Program-made: the position numbers and the translations under genes | Part shown: piece by piece, positions 52,657 through 60,535 of the stretch | Layout of the letters: each line of letters opens with the position of its first letter | Numbering within the stretch: position 1 is the first letter of the stretch | From: Nocardiopsis metallicus | Lineage (GTDB): Bacteria; Actinomycetota; Actinomycetes; Streptosporangiales; Streptosporangiaceae | NCBI RefSeq assembly: GCF_014201115.1 | Contig: NZ_JACHDO010000001.1 | Coordinates: forward strand, 1-64,000 | Length of the DNA: 64,000 nucleotides | Direction: 5' to 3' | Notes under the pieces: generated by a model | Databases searched by the model: none | What the model was told of the DNA's origin: nothing | What the model saw: only the letters and a program-made list of their open reading frames with translations

Positions 52657-53499
52657 GTGAACGAGTACGAACAGACCCTTGCGCGACTGCTTCCCCGGAT
52701 CACCGACCGGGACAAGCGCATCCTCGACGGGTTGTGGGAGCACCGGGTGCTGACCACCCACCACCTGCACCAGATCTTCTTCCCCGACGCGGGTGCGCGG
52801 CGGACCCGCAGCCGGATGCTGAGCCTGTACCGGTACGGGGTGGTCAACCGCTTCCGCCGCCACGCCCACGACCGCAACGCTCCCGACCACTGGATCCTGT
52901 CCCCGACCGGTGCGGTCTTGGTCGCGTTGGATCAGGGCAAGGAGCCGGACGCGCTCAACTTCCGGGGCGACCGGGCTCTGGCGGTGGCCTTCTCCGCCAA
53001 GTTGGACCACATCCTGGGGCTGGCCCAGACGCGGGTGGAGTTTCTCGAGGGCGCTCGGCAGGTGGGGGCCGAGGTGGGCGAATGGCAGGGCGAGCGCACC
53101 TGCGAACGGGACTACAGCAACCATTGCCGTCCCGATGGGCTGCTGTCGTGGATCCAGAGCGGGAAGAAGCTGTGGGCGTTCGTGGAGTACGACACCGGCT
53201 CGGAGTCGCTGACGCAGCTCCAAACGAAGATGTACGGGTACGCGCGTCTGGCCGAGACGAGCAGGCTGCCCTCGGTGGTGCTGTTCCTGGTGCATTCGGA
53301 AGAGCGCGAGGCCAACGCGGCGAAGAAGCTGGCCCAGCACTGTTCGAAGCAGGTGGGGGTGTACCTGAGCACCCACCACCGGATGGCGTCGTTGGGAGCA
53401 GGGCGCAAGGTGTGGCGTTCGGCCACCGATCCGCGGCCGCTGAGTCTGCTCGACATCGCCCTTCTCCACCCGTGGCGCAAGGCGGAGGAGGAAGAGTGA
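52657..53499 (+). CDS. Replication-relaxation family protein
   Basis: GTG 52657 with GGAGG upstream is chosen; 280 residues. The N-terminal winged helix (MNEYEQTLARLLPRITDRDK-like start with DGLWEHRVLTTHHLHQIFF and LSLYRYGVVNRFRR) and the nuclease-like part (GERTCERDYSNHCRPDGLLS, WAFVEYDTGSESLTQLQTKM) match replication-relaxation proteins of actinobacterial integrative and plasmid elements. It probably starts or regulates element replication. It is followed by tandem hairpins. Confidence 0.85.
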   Translation: MNEYEQTLARLLPRITDRDKRILDGLWEHRVLTTHHLHQIFFPDAGARRTRSRMLSLYRYGVVNRFRRHAHDRNAPDHWILSPTGAVLVALDQGKEPDALNFRGDRALAVAFSAKLDHILGLAQTRVEFLEGARQVGAEVGEWQGERTCERDYSNHCRPDGLLSWIQSGKKLWAFVEYDTGSESLTQLQTKMYGYARLAETSRLPSVVLFLVHSEEREANAAKKLAQHCSKQVGVYLSTHHRMASLGAGRKVWRSATDPRPLSLLDIALLHPWRKAEEEE

Positions 53500-53928
53500 T
53501 GGGCGCGGATCGGGCAGTGAACCAGTGGGCCAATAGGAGGTCCGCTCCGTTGTCCCGCCGTTACTCCGACCGGTGGGCCGGGTGGGGGACCCGCCTTGGG
53601 TGGACCACCCCTGAGTCTGGACTCACGGCAGGTCAGACGGGCTGTGGGGTGGTCCAGCGGCCGCCCCGGCTTTCTATCCCAGTAGGCGGTTTCCATCACG
53701 TAGGGCGGGCGGCGGCCCGGGTGTGCGGGGGCGTGAACGCCCCCGCACACCCTCACCCGGCAGGCCTCTCAGCCTGCCGGAAACCCTCCCCGCCAACCCA
53801 GGCGTCATCAGATCAGCCTTGCTCCACTTCTGCTCTGACGACCATGACTGCGCCGGTGATGAGGCCGGCCGGGCTGCGCGAAGCGAGGTCAGCGATGCCC
53901 GAGCCGGGCGGCGCCAGTGGTGGTGCCC
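53500..53928. other. 429-bp gap with two strong tandem hairpins, candidate replication origin or terminator
   Basis: No gene is supported. A 13-bp perfect stem with TGAA loop (GTGTGCGGGGGCG at 53721-53733 and its complement at 53738-53750) is followed by a 9-bp stem with CTCTCA loop (CCGGCAGGC at 53757-53765, complement 53772-53780). Neither is followed by a T-tract. They lie between the replication-relaxation gene and the whiB-like gene, where a replication origin of an integrative element would be expected. Confidence 0.5.
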
Positions 53929-54363
53929 ATGGATGACGAACCCACACACGGAGCGGATGGCCCTCGCGCGGCGCGCTCGGGCGGTCCGGGCCCGGTGCGC
54001 GACGTGGCGGCCCGGAAACCGGCGCCGCGCCCACCGGGCGCGGGCGGGCCGTCAGGGGCCCACCGGCGCGCTGACGGCCTCACAGCGCCCGATGGCGGGG
54101 AGGCCAGGGGCTGGTGGGGGTACGCGGCCTGTCGGGGACGGGACCCGGATCTGTGGTTCCCGGCCCAGGGCGGGTCGGTGCGTGCGGCCAAACGGGTGTG
54201 CCGGGTGTGCCCGGTACAGCTCAACTGTCTGGCCGAGGCGATGCGTCGGGACGAGCAGTACGGGGTGTGGGGCGGTGCTTCGGAGGAGGAGCGCCGCCGC
54301 TACCGGGTCGCGGTGCGGGGAGAGCGCGAAGGAGGTACGGGTGAGCGAAGTCGGGCGGCGTGA
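53929..54363 (+). CDS. WhiB-family iron-sulfur regulator
   Basis: From ATG 53929 the protein has 144 residues; three GTGs just upstream are alternatives. After a Pro/Ala/Arg-rich N-terminal half, the WhiB domain shows the four cysteines: YAACRGRDPDLWFP, then KRVCRVCPVQLNCLAEAM, and the G[VI]WGG turn QYGVWGGASEEERRRY. WhiB proteins bind a [4Fe-4S] cluster and work with sigma factor. Element-borne WhiB genes are common in actinobacterial integrative elements and phages. Its end overlaps the HTH gene. Confidence 0.88.
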   Translation: MDDEPTHGADGPRAARSGGPGPVRDVAARKPAPRPPGAGGPSGAHRRADGLTAPDGGEARGWWGYAACRGRDPDLWFPAQGGSVRAAKRVCRVCPVQLNCLAEAMRRDEQYGVWGGASEEERRRYRVAVRGEREGGTGERSRAA

Positions 54364-54601
54364 TGAGGAAACCAAAGATGCCCAGCCGGAGCGGTTGCTG
54401 ACGATCCCTGAGGCGGCGCGGGTGTTGGCGGTGCCCGAGTCCTGGCTGCGGGAACGGGTGCGGTTGCGCAGGGTCGCACACCGCAGGCTCGGCAAGCACG
54501 TGCGCTTCAGCGCGAGCGACCTGGAGGCGATCGTGGACGGGGCGGCGCAGCACGCTCTCACCCCCAGGCGGATGGCCCACCGGTGGGGGCAACCCGGGTA
54601 G
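54341..54601 (+). CDS. Helix-turn-helix (excisionase-like, HTH_17) protein
   Basis: GTG 54341 with GAAGGAGG upstream gives 86 residues. The central MerR/excisionase-type winged helix reads LLTIPEAARVLAVPESWLRE, LRRVAHRRLGKHVRFSASDL. This is the usual Xis form in pSAM2-like elements. Here it is convergent with int rather than just before it, so an Xis role is likely but not certain. Confidence 0.82.
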   Translation: MSEVGRRDEETKDAQPERLLTIPEAARVLAVPESWLRERVRLRRVAHRRLGKHVRFSASDLEAIVDGAAQHALTPRRMAHRWGQPG

Positions 54602-54615
54602 GGAGGGGCCGACGA

Positions 54616-54657
54616 CGGGGCCGGTGGTGCGGGTGCTGACCCGCGCCATCGGCCCCG
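54616..54657. terminator. Bidirectional terminator between the HTH gene and int
   Basis: A long imperfect stem, outer arms CGGGGCCG (54616-54623) and CGGCCCCG (54650-54657), inner arm TGCGGGT paired with ACCCGCG, loop GCTG, lies between the two convergent genes. Confidence 0.65.
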
Positions 54658-54678
54658 TGTGTTCCTACCCCTTGGGCT

Positions 54679-56037
54679 TTAGGAGATCAGGCGCAGGCGC
54701 TGCTCACCGCCGGGGTCGGTGCGCGGCTTCGGGGGAGTGGGCGGGCCGTCGATGGCCTCGATCATGGTGTCGTCGATGTCGGTGACCAGGTGCCCGTAGC
54801 GGTCCATGGTCGTGGTGATCGAGGTGTGCCCCAGTCGGCGCTGGATCTTGAACACGTGCACGTCCTTCTCGATCAGCCACGCCACGTGGGTGTGGCGCAG
54901 GTCGTGGATGCGCGGCTTCTTGCCCAGCCCGCGCCGTTGGGCCTCCTTGACGCCGGGTGCCCAGCGGCGGCCGTAGAAGGAGGAGTGCCGCCACCAGGAC
55001 CCCTGGTCGGTGGTGAAGACGAACTCCTCGGGCTTCTTTCCTTCCAGCCTGGGGCGCAGCAGGTCGATGGTGCGGGGTGAGAGCGGCAGGCGCCGCCGGG
55101 AGCTGCGGGTCTTGGGCGCCCCGAGGTGGAAGGTGTTGTTCGGTCCGCGCTTCCAGGCCCGGCGCACGTCCAGGTGCCCGCGTACCTGCTGCTGTCCGTC
55201 GTGGTCGATGGTCGGGGTGAAGCTGACGTCGCGGACCTGCAGGGCTACCAGTTCGCTGTAGCGCATGCCGGTGCGTACGAACACCTCGACCATGTCGCGC
55301 ACGTCCGGGTGCATCGAGTCCCGGAGCAGGGTGAACTCCTCACGGGTCAAGAAGCACATCTCGGTGTCGGCCTCGTGGTCGGCGCGGGGCAGCCGGGTGC
55401 GGGCGGCGGGGTTGGAGGGCCGGATGGGCGGGTCCTCGCGCACGGCGGCCTCGCAGATGGAGAAGAGCAGCCCGTGCAGGTTGTGGATGAACTTGGCCGC
55501 CAGGGGTTTGCGCAGCCACCCGGGTTCCTTCTGGCGGCCCCGGCTGGGGTTGGGGGTGCGGTAGGAGGCCTTGGGGTCGGGGGTGCCGGTGCGTAGCTGG
55601 TTGACCCAGGCGCGGACGTCCTTGGGTTTGAGCTGGGTGACGTCTCGCAGGTTGACCTGTCCGAAGTGCGGGATCAGGTGGAGTTCGAGTTCGCGGTGGT
55701 AGTCGGCACGGGTGCGTTCCTCGATGCCGGTCATGGAGTCGATGAGCTCGCGGGCGAAGTCGGCGAAGATGACGGGTTCGGCCTCGGGCTCGTCCTCTTC
55801 GGCGACCTTGACCCAGCCGTGGCCGGGGACCCATCCCTCGGCCCAGCCCTGGCGGGGGATCCAGTTCTCGGGCCAGTGATGTCCGGCCGCTTCGACGTGG
55901 AGTTTGAAGGTGTGGGCGTCGGCGCGGGTGTCGAAGGGTTCGGACTGGGGCGCCCCGCCACGGGTGCCGCCGAGCCGCCATTTGACCCAGTAGCGGGCGC
56001 GTCCGTCGGTCAGGGTGCGCTGGTTGATGGTTGCCAT
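54679..56037 (-). CDS. int: Tyrosine-type site-specific integrase
   Basis: From ATG 56037 the protein has 452 residues. It has an Arm-DNA-binding-like N-terminus (MATINQRTLTDGRARYWVKW), a SAM-like core-binding domain (about 90-205; FARELIDSMTGIEERTRADY) and a catalytic domain with Arg in VRTGMRYSELVAL, the H-x-x-R box HDLRHTHVAWLI, His in QRRLGHTSITTTM and the nucleophile Tyr in DRYGHLVTD. It lies right beside the tRNA-His 3' end, the normal position for a pSAM2-like or ICE integrase in the integrated state. The tRNA-His end is therefore its probable attachment site. Confidence 0.92.
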   Translation of the reverse strand: MATINQRTLTDGRARYWVKWRLGGTRGGAPQSEPFDTRADAHTFKLHVEAAGHHWPENWIPRQGWAEGWVPGHGWVKVAEEDEPEAEPVIFADFARELIDSMTGIEERTRADYHRELELHLIPHFGQVNLRDVTQLKPKDVRAWVNQLRTGTPDPKASYRTPNPSRGRQKEPGWLRKPLAAKFIHNLHGLLFSICEAAVREDPPIRPSNPAARTRLPRADHEADTEMCFLTREEFTLLRDSMHPDVRDMVEVFVRTGMRYSELVALQVRDVSFTPTIDHDGQQQVRGHLDVRRAWKRGPNNTFHLGAPKTRSSRRRLPLSPRTIDLLRPRLEGKKPEEFVFTTDQGSWWRHSSFYGRRWAPGVKEAQRRGLGKKPRIHDLRHTHVAWLIEKDVHVFKIQRRLGHTSITTTMDRYGHLVTDIDDTMIEAIDGPPTPPKPRTDPGGEQRLRLIS

Positions 56038-56266
56038 GGATGGACCATCGCTTGGGTGCGGGCGAAAGCGAAGGGAATCCGCGAAGGTCCTCGAAGATCT
56101 TTGCGCAGGCCAGGACGGGTGCCCGACGGATGTACCGATGCCCGTATGCGGCGGGTTTGTGCGGCTTCGGGGCGGGTCAGGGCCGGGGTGCACGGCCGTG
56201 CACCCCCGACACATCGGTGAGTGACGGGATGGGCGGTACACACTCACCAGTCCGGATGGTGGGCCC

Positions 56267-56369
56267 CGTGCACCCTCCGGTGCACCCCCGGCAACGCAAA
56301 AGCCCCTGACCACTTTGCGTTTCCGCTGGTCAGGGGCTTGAGCCTCTGGGGTGAGTGACGGGACTTGAA
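56267..56369. repeat. att repeat at the tRNA-His locus (partner of repeat A)
   Basis: This covers the terminator and the last 23 nt of tRNA-His and matches 16411-16513 base for base over 103 positions, except around ten changes mostly inside the terminator loop. It is the right border of the proposed island. Confidence 0.75.
56300..56339 (-). terminator. Terminator of tRNA-His
   Basis: Arms AAGCCCCTGACCA (56300-56312) and TGGTCAGGGGCTT (56327-56339) form a perfect 13-bp stem; read on the minus strand it is followed by TTGCG. Confidence 0.8.
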
Positions 56370-56422
56370 CCCGCGACTTCTTGGACCACAACCAAGTGCT
56401 CTACCGGCTGAGCTACACCCAC
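56347..56422 (-). tRNA. tRNA-His (GTG anticodon)
   Basis: On the minus strand the cloverleaf is complete: acceptor GTGGGTG pairs with CACTCAC (one G-U), D-arm GCTCAGCCGGTAGAGC, anticodon arm CTTGG-TTGTGGT-CCAAG with anticodon GTG, T-arm GCGGGTTCAAGTCCCGT, encoded CCA. C73 and a G at position -1 (56423) fit the special His identity pair. Its 3' end is duplicated at 16.5 kb. Confidence 0.95.
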
Positions 56423-56489
56423 CACGTCCGCCTGGCCTCTCGGCCCTGCGTACGTATGAAAGCTTATCGGACTCTGAGGAGTGCTTCGA

Positions 56490-57140
56490 TCAGTTTTCCG
56501 GGTCGGACTTGGCGAGAGCCGCGTCACGTGCCTCGAAGCCGGTGCCGTCGGCGACCACTTCGGCGGCGATGGCGCGGGCCGTGGACGAGCTCAGGCCGGG
56601 TTCCGGGAGGAAGGCGGCGGCGCGGAAATACCGCAGCTCACGGATGCTCTCGGTGATGTCGGCGAGAGCGCGGTGGCCGCCGTTCTTCTCCGGGCTCGCG
56701 TAGTACACGCGCGGGTGCCAGCGGCGCAGGAGCTCCTTGATGGAGGAGACGTCGACCATCCGGTAGTGCAGGAAATCGTCGATGCGCCGCATGTCGCGGG
56801 CGAGGAAGGTGCGGTCCGTGGCGATCGAGTTGCCGCACAGGGGCGCCTTGCGGGGCTCGGTGACGTACTGGCGGATGTGCCCCAGGACGCGGTCCTCTGC
56901 TTCTTCAAGGGTCATGCCCTTGTCGAGCTCCTCCAGGAGCCCCGAGGTGGTGTGCATGTTCCGGACGAATTCGCCCATCCGGTCCAGGGCCTCCTGCGGG
57001 GGCTTGATCACGACGTCCACACCCTCGTCGAGGATGTTCAGTTCTCCGTCGGTGATCAGACAGGCAACCTCGATCAGTGCGTCGTTCTCGAAGTCGAGGC
57101 CTGTCATCTCGCAGTCGATCCACACCAAACTGTCGTTCAT
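56490..57140 (-). CDS. orn: Oligoribonuclease
   Basis: The 216-residue protein is a DEDDh 3'-5' exonuclease that degrades two- to five-nucleotide RNAs, including pGpG from cyclic di-GMP. Motifs: VWIDCEMTGLD (6-16, ExoI), APLCGNSIATDRTFLARDM (ExoII), and NGGHRALADITESI (ExoIII with catalytic His and Asp). Length is slightly over the usual 180-200 because of a C-terminal tail rich in Ala and Glu. It adjoins tRNA-His, an arrangement I recall from other actinomycetes, which supports a chromosomal location right of the island. Confidence 0.95.
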   Translation of the reverse strand: MNDSLVWIDCEMTGLDFENDALIEVACLITDGELNILDEGVDVVIKPPQEALDRMGEFVRNMHTTSGLLEELDKGMTLEEAEDRVLGHIRQYVTEPRKAPLCGNSIATDRTFLARDMRRIDDFLHYRMVDVSSIKELLRRWHPRVYYASPEKNGGHRALADITESIRELRYFRAAAFLPEPGLSSSTARAIAAEVVADGTGFEARDAALAKSDPEN

Positions 57141-57185
57141 ACCGGTCAGCTTAGGGGTTTTGCGGAGCAGTGCGGAGATGGCGAA

Positions 57186-57214
57186 GGGGCGGTGGGTCCA
57201 TGACCCACCGCCCC
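57186..57214 (-). terminator. Hairpin terminator of the DUF2510 gene
   Basis: A perfect 13-bp stem, GGGGCGGTGGGTC (57186-57198) and GACCCACCGCCCC (57202-57214) with a 3-nt loop, lies 13 bp past the stop of the leftward gene. Confidence 0.75.
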
Positions 57215-57227
57215 CGTCACCACTGGG

Positions 57228-59339
57228 TCAGTCCCAGACGAAGGGGTCCGAGACACCCGGCGGTTCGCCGACGTCGAAGACGATGTACAGCCAGTCCCAC
57301 ACGTCCCAGAACTGGAGGTAGGCCAGCACCAGTACGACCAGGGTGATCGCGATCAGGGCGAAGCAGCCGCAACCGCAGCCGCGCTTCTTCTTCGCGGGCG
57401 GCTGGGGCGGCTGGGGCTGCTGGGGCGGCTGGCCGTACGGGCTGCCGAACGGGTCGCCCTGGGGGCCTCCGGGAGGACCGCCCTGGGGTCCACCGGGGCG
57501 CGGACCCCAGGGGGAGCCGCCGGGCGGCGGACCACCGTGACCACCCGGGCCGCCGGGAGGGCCGCCCATGGGGCCCTGGCGCGGGCCGCCGGGACCGCCG
57601 GGAGGAGGTCCACCGGGGCGGCCAGGTCCACCGGGGGGACCGCCGGGGCCGCCGCCCATGGGTGGGCGCGGGCCGGGGCCTCCGGGCGGCGGGCCGAACT
57701 GCTGGGGCGGCTGCTGGCCGGGGGGTGCGCCCTGCGGCGGCATCGGCGGGCGGCTGCCCATCTGCTGCGGCGGCGGGAAGCTCCCGGGCGGGCCGAACTG
57801 CTGCGGCGGCTGACCGGGAGGCGGGCCCTGCGGCCCGAACCCCTGCTGCTGGAAGCCGGGCTGAGGTCCGGACGGCGGCTGGTTCGCCCCGGACGGGGGC
57901 CGCTGGCCCGGGAAACCGCCCGGCTGTGGGCCGGAGGGCGGCTGGCCGCCCTGGGGGCCGCCCGCCGGGTCGAACCCCTGCTGCGGACCGGACGGGGGCT
58001 GGTGAGGACCGGACGGCGGCTGGTTGGCGCCCGAGTGGGGCTGGCCCGGGCTCTGCGGGGTCCAGCCGAGCGGCGGGGCGCCGGCGGACTGGGGATCGTT
58101 GGCCGCCGAAGGCGTGTCCGCCTGGGGGACCGGGGGAGCGTGCTTGGCGGCCTCCTCGGCGCGCTTGCGCTCCTCCTCGGCCCGCTGCTGGGCTTCCTCG
58201 GCCTGCTTCTCGGCCTCGGCCTCCCGGCGGACCCGCTCCTCCTCGCGCTTCTTGGCGGCCTCCTCCTCGGCCTGGCGGCGCTGCTCCTTGCGCTCCTCGG
58301 AGAGGTCGGCCCAGCCCTCCTTGAGACTGCCGAGGAACTTGTTGAACTTGCCGCCCTTGTCGTCCCCGTCATCGCTCCCGCCGCCCGAGAACATCGGGTC
58401 GTTGGGGTCGAAGATGGCGGTGCCGCCGGGCGACTGGTCGGCGGCGGACCGGTCGTCTCCGCCGGGCGTGAACACGGCGGTACGGGGGGTGTCACCGACG
58501 GCGTTGGGGTCGAAGACGGCGGTACGGGGGGTGTCACCGACGGCGTTGGGGTCGAACACCGCGGTGCGCGGGGTGTCGCCGATAGCCTCGTCGGCGAGGT
58601 TGGCCGTGGGCACATCGTCGTCCGGGATGTGGGCGGTGGGGACGTCGTCGCCCGATCCGGGCGGGTCGCCGGGGCCGACCCGCATGGTGGTGCCGACACC
58701 GCTCAGGTCGGCGGTGGCCTCGTCGTCGTCGGCGAGGTTGGCCGTGGGCATCTCGTCAGGGTGGCCAGCGGACTGCTGGCTCCAGGACGGGCTGATCCGC
58801 ATGGTGCTGGGCTCGTCGTCCACCGGGGGCTGGTTGCCCGGGGCCGAGGACTGCTGCGCCCAGGACGGATCGATCCGCATGGTGCTGGGCTCGTCCCCGA
58901 TCGGAGCGGGGGGAGGGGTGGTGCTCGGCGGCTGCTGGGGGGAGGAGTCCTGCGCCCAGGAGGGGTTGATTCGGACGGTACTCGGCTCGTCGTCGTCCGG
59001 GGTGGTCGAGGGTTGTGGGGCGGGGTCGGGGGCCGAGGCCTGCTGCGCCCACGAGGGGTCGATGCGCATGGTGCTGGGCTCGTCCTCGACCGGTACCGGC
59101 GCGGGAGCGGAGGAGCCCAGCCGGACCGTCCCCTCCTCCTCGTCGTCGGACGAGGGGTCGTCCCTGTTCTGACCGCCCAGGTAGGTGGTGGCGGCTTCCT
59201 CGTCGGAGCCGTCGGCGCCGCCTTGGAGTTCGCTCAGTGAACGGGTATGCCTCGTCCACTCTTCACCGTTCCACCATCTGAGCGTCTGCGCGTCGCCCTG
59301 CGGGTCCGCGTACCAACCCGGCTCGATAGATCCACCCAT
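57228..59339 (-). CDS. DUF2510 protein with phospho-acceptor-like repeats, Pro/Gly/Gln-rich region and C-terminal membrane anchor
   Basis: The 703-residue protein starts with DUF2510 (EPGWYADPQGDAQTLRWWNG, then EWTRHTRSLSE). Residues 45-260 carry short repeats: STMRIDPSWAQQ or close variants four times at about 33-residue spacing, TANLADDD, and TPRTAVFDPNAVGD three times. These Thr-centred units resemble acceptor sites read by FHA domains. A charged coiled coil (about 335-395) leads to a long Pro/Gly/Gln-rich stretch (400-650), then CGCGCFALIAITLVVLVLAY as a single membrane helix. It may be an envelope or division-associated substrate of Ser/Thr kinases. The codon pattern is uniformly GC-rich. 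Confidence 0.75.
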   Translation of the reverse strand: MGGSIEPGWYADPQGDAQTLRWWNGEEWTRHTRSLSELQGGADGSDEEAATTYLGGQNRDDPSSDDEEEGTVRLGSSAPAPVPVEDEPSTMRIDPSWAQQASAPDPAPQPSTTPDDDEPSTVRINPSWAQDSSPQQPPSTTPPPAPIGDEPSTMRIDPSWAQQSSAPGNQPPVDDEPSTMRISPSWSQQSAGHPDEMPTANLADDDEATADLSGVGTTMRVGPGDPPGSGDDVPTAHIPDDDVPTANLADEAIGDTPRTAVFDPNAVGDTPRTAVFDPNAVGDTPRTAVFTPGGDDRSAADQSPGGTAIFDPNDPMFSGGGSDDGDDKGGKFNKFLGSLKEGWADLSEERKEQRRQAEEEAAKKREEERVRREAEAEKQAEEAQQRAEEERKRAEEAAKHAPPVPQADTPSAANDPQSAGAPPLGWTPQSPGQPHSGANQPPSGPHQPPSGPQQGFDPAGGPQGGQPPSGPQPGGFPGQRPPSGANQPPSGPQPGFQQQGFGPQGPPPGQPPQQFGPPGSFPPPQQMGSRPPMPPQGAPPGQQPPQQFGPPPGGPGPRPPMGGGPGGPPGGPGRPGGPPPGGPGGPRQGPMGGPPGGPGGHGGPPPGGSPWGPRPGGPQGGPPGGPQGDPFGSPYGQPPQQPQPPQPPAKKKRGCGCGCFALIAITLVVLVLAYLQFWDVWDWLYIVFDVGEPPGVSDPFVWD

Positions 59340-59438
59340 GGGCGCCAGACTAAGGGGTTTTGGAGCTGTACTTAACCAGTGGAATCCGATTCTCCTTGAA
59401 GGAGGGGATTTGGTGGTTTCATCCCTCCCTTTGTGTGC

Positions 59439-60167
59439 TTACGTGATGACCGAGGGTTGTGGTTCGGGGTGTTCCCTGGACAGCTGAGGGGCCCTTGCCG
59501 TTGCGGCCGCCTCACGGGCGGACCCCGACCCAAGCCCCGATCCAGGCTCCGACCCCGACCCCGACCCCGACTCCGGTCCCGGGGACACTTCGCGTGTTCC
59601 CGCGATCAGGAGCTGCTCGGGGTCCACCCGACCGGGCGCGGTCGACGCGGACCCCGGGACTTGGTCGTGGCCGAAGTGTCCGCCGCGGGACCACGTGCGG
59701 GACCGCTCTTCCTCGCTGGGGCGCCGCTCGCCCCGCAGACCGGGCGGACCGGCGGGCCAGCCCCTCTCCACACCCCACGAGCCCAGCCACTCCAGGACCG
59801 GTGCCAGACCGACCAGGGGGCCGTCGGTGAAAGGTTCCTTCTCCGTGGACACCACGGCGACCACGAGGCACACCCGGCCCTCGTCGCCGTGGTCCAGGTG
59901 CTGTCCGTAGCGCGAGGTGTGGCCCAGCAGGAGCTCGCTCCGGCGGGTGGCCGCCAGGATCTGTGCCACCGCGCCGGTCAGCGGGTTCCACACCAGGTGC
60001 GGGGGCCTGCCCTCGTGGACCAGGCGGATCGCCTCCTCGCGGGCCGACCACATGTTCGGGTCGGTTCCGGTCACCGTCCACACGGCACGCGGGGCGCCGA
60101 GCCCGTCGGCGGTCCGTGTGGTTCCTCCGTCGATCCTCTCGGCTCCGGGCATCCACGCCTTCGCCAT
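59439..60167 (-). CDS. Lysin-like protein related to actinobacterial peptidoglycan amidase-type hypotheticals
   Basis: ATG 60167 with GGGGAG upstream gives 242 residues; 11 more codons upstream look non-coding. The pattern MAKAWMPGAERIDGG, GAPRAVWTVTGTDPN, PHLVWNPLTGAVAQILAAT, RVCLVVAVVSTEKEPFTDGP, LEWLGSWGVERGWPAG, and GGHFGHDQVPGSA recalls a group of secreted or phage-like peptidoglycan-degrading proteins in actinobacteria, in which H-x-VWN and GHFGH are likely metal or catalytic residues. No signal peptide is visible. The last 45 residues are a Gly-Ser-Pro-Glu repeat. The enzymatic role is an inference. Confidence 0.6.
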   Translation of the reverse strand: MAKAWMPGAERIDGGTTRTADGLGAPRAVWTVTGTDPNMWSAREEAIRLVHEGRPPHLVWNPLTGAVAQILAATRRSELLLGHTSRYGQHLDHGDEGRVCLVVAVVSTEKEPFTDGPLVGLAPVLEWLGSWGVERGWPAGPPGLRGERRPSEEERSRTWSRGGHFGHDQVPGSASTAPGRVDPEQLLIAGTREVSPGPESGSGSGSEPGSGLGSGSAREAAATARAPQLSREHPEPQPSVIT

Positions 60168-60535
60168 GGCACTCCCCAATCCGACCGCAGCGGGTCTCAA
60201 GCCTGGAGGTCCGGGACGGCAGTGGAGGGACGGGGTTCCGGACCCAGGTCCCTCCCGTGGTACGCCACCCCGGAGAAGAAGTCCATAGCCCTTCGAGGGG
60301 TGGATAGGTTCATGTCACCTTCTGTTCCGCGGGTCCTGGACGAACGTCCTCCGATCGCGGTTCCCGCCCCCCCGGGCTCCTGTCCTGACCCCATCTCGGA
60401 CCCGGCCCGGAATACCCACGGAATCCCCATGAAAGCGACGACCGGGCCGCGGCACACGGCCACGACCCGGTCGGTCGGTCATCGGTCCCGCGGGGGCGCC
60501 CCTGAGCCCTTGGTGCCCTGAGGCCTCGGGCCCCT
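60168..60535. other. 368-bp gap; possible small ORF only
   Basis: A 38-codon frame on the minus strand (60313-60197, starting MNLSTPRRAMDFFSGVAY after GAAGGTGAC) ends 30 bp before the lysin-like gene and could be a leader peptide, but has no known relative. The rest, next to the stop of the leftward VWA gene, shows GC-rich self-complementary bits and no gene. Confidence 0.35.

Noticed and set aside
57400..58060. Short-period repeats that might suggest a CRISPR array
   Set aside because: They are the degenerate Pro/Gly/Gln codons of a coding region, without regular repeat and spacer lengths. No CRISPR array was seen in the window.
57537..59240. A 567-codon plus-strand frame opposite the DUF2510 gene
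   Set aside because: Mirror of the Pro/Gly/Gln-rich repeats; no ribosome site and no domain.
59540..59585. CGACCC-type tandem repeat
   Set aside because: It is in frame and codes for the Gly-Ser/Pro tail of the lysin-like protein, so it needs no other explanation.
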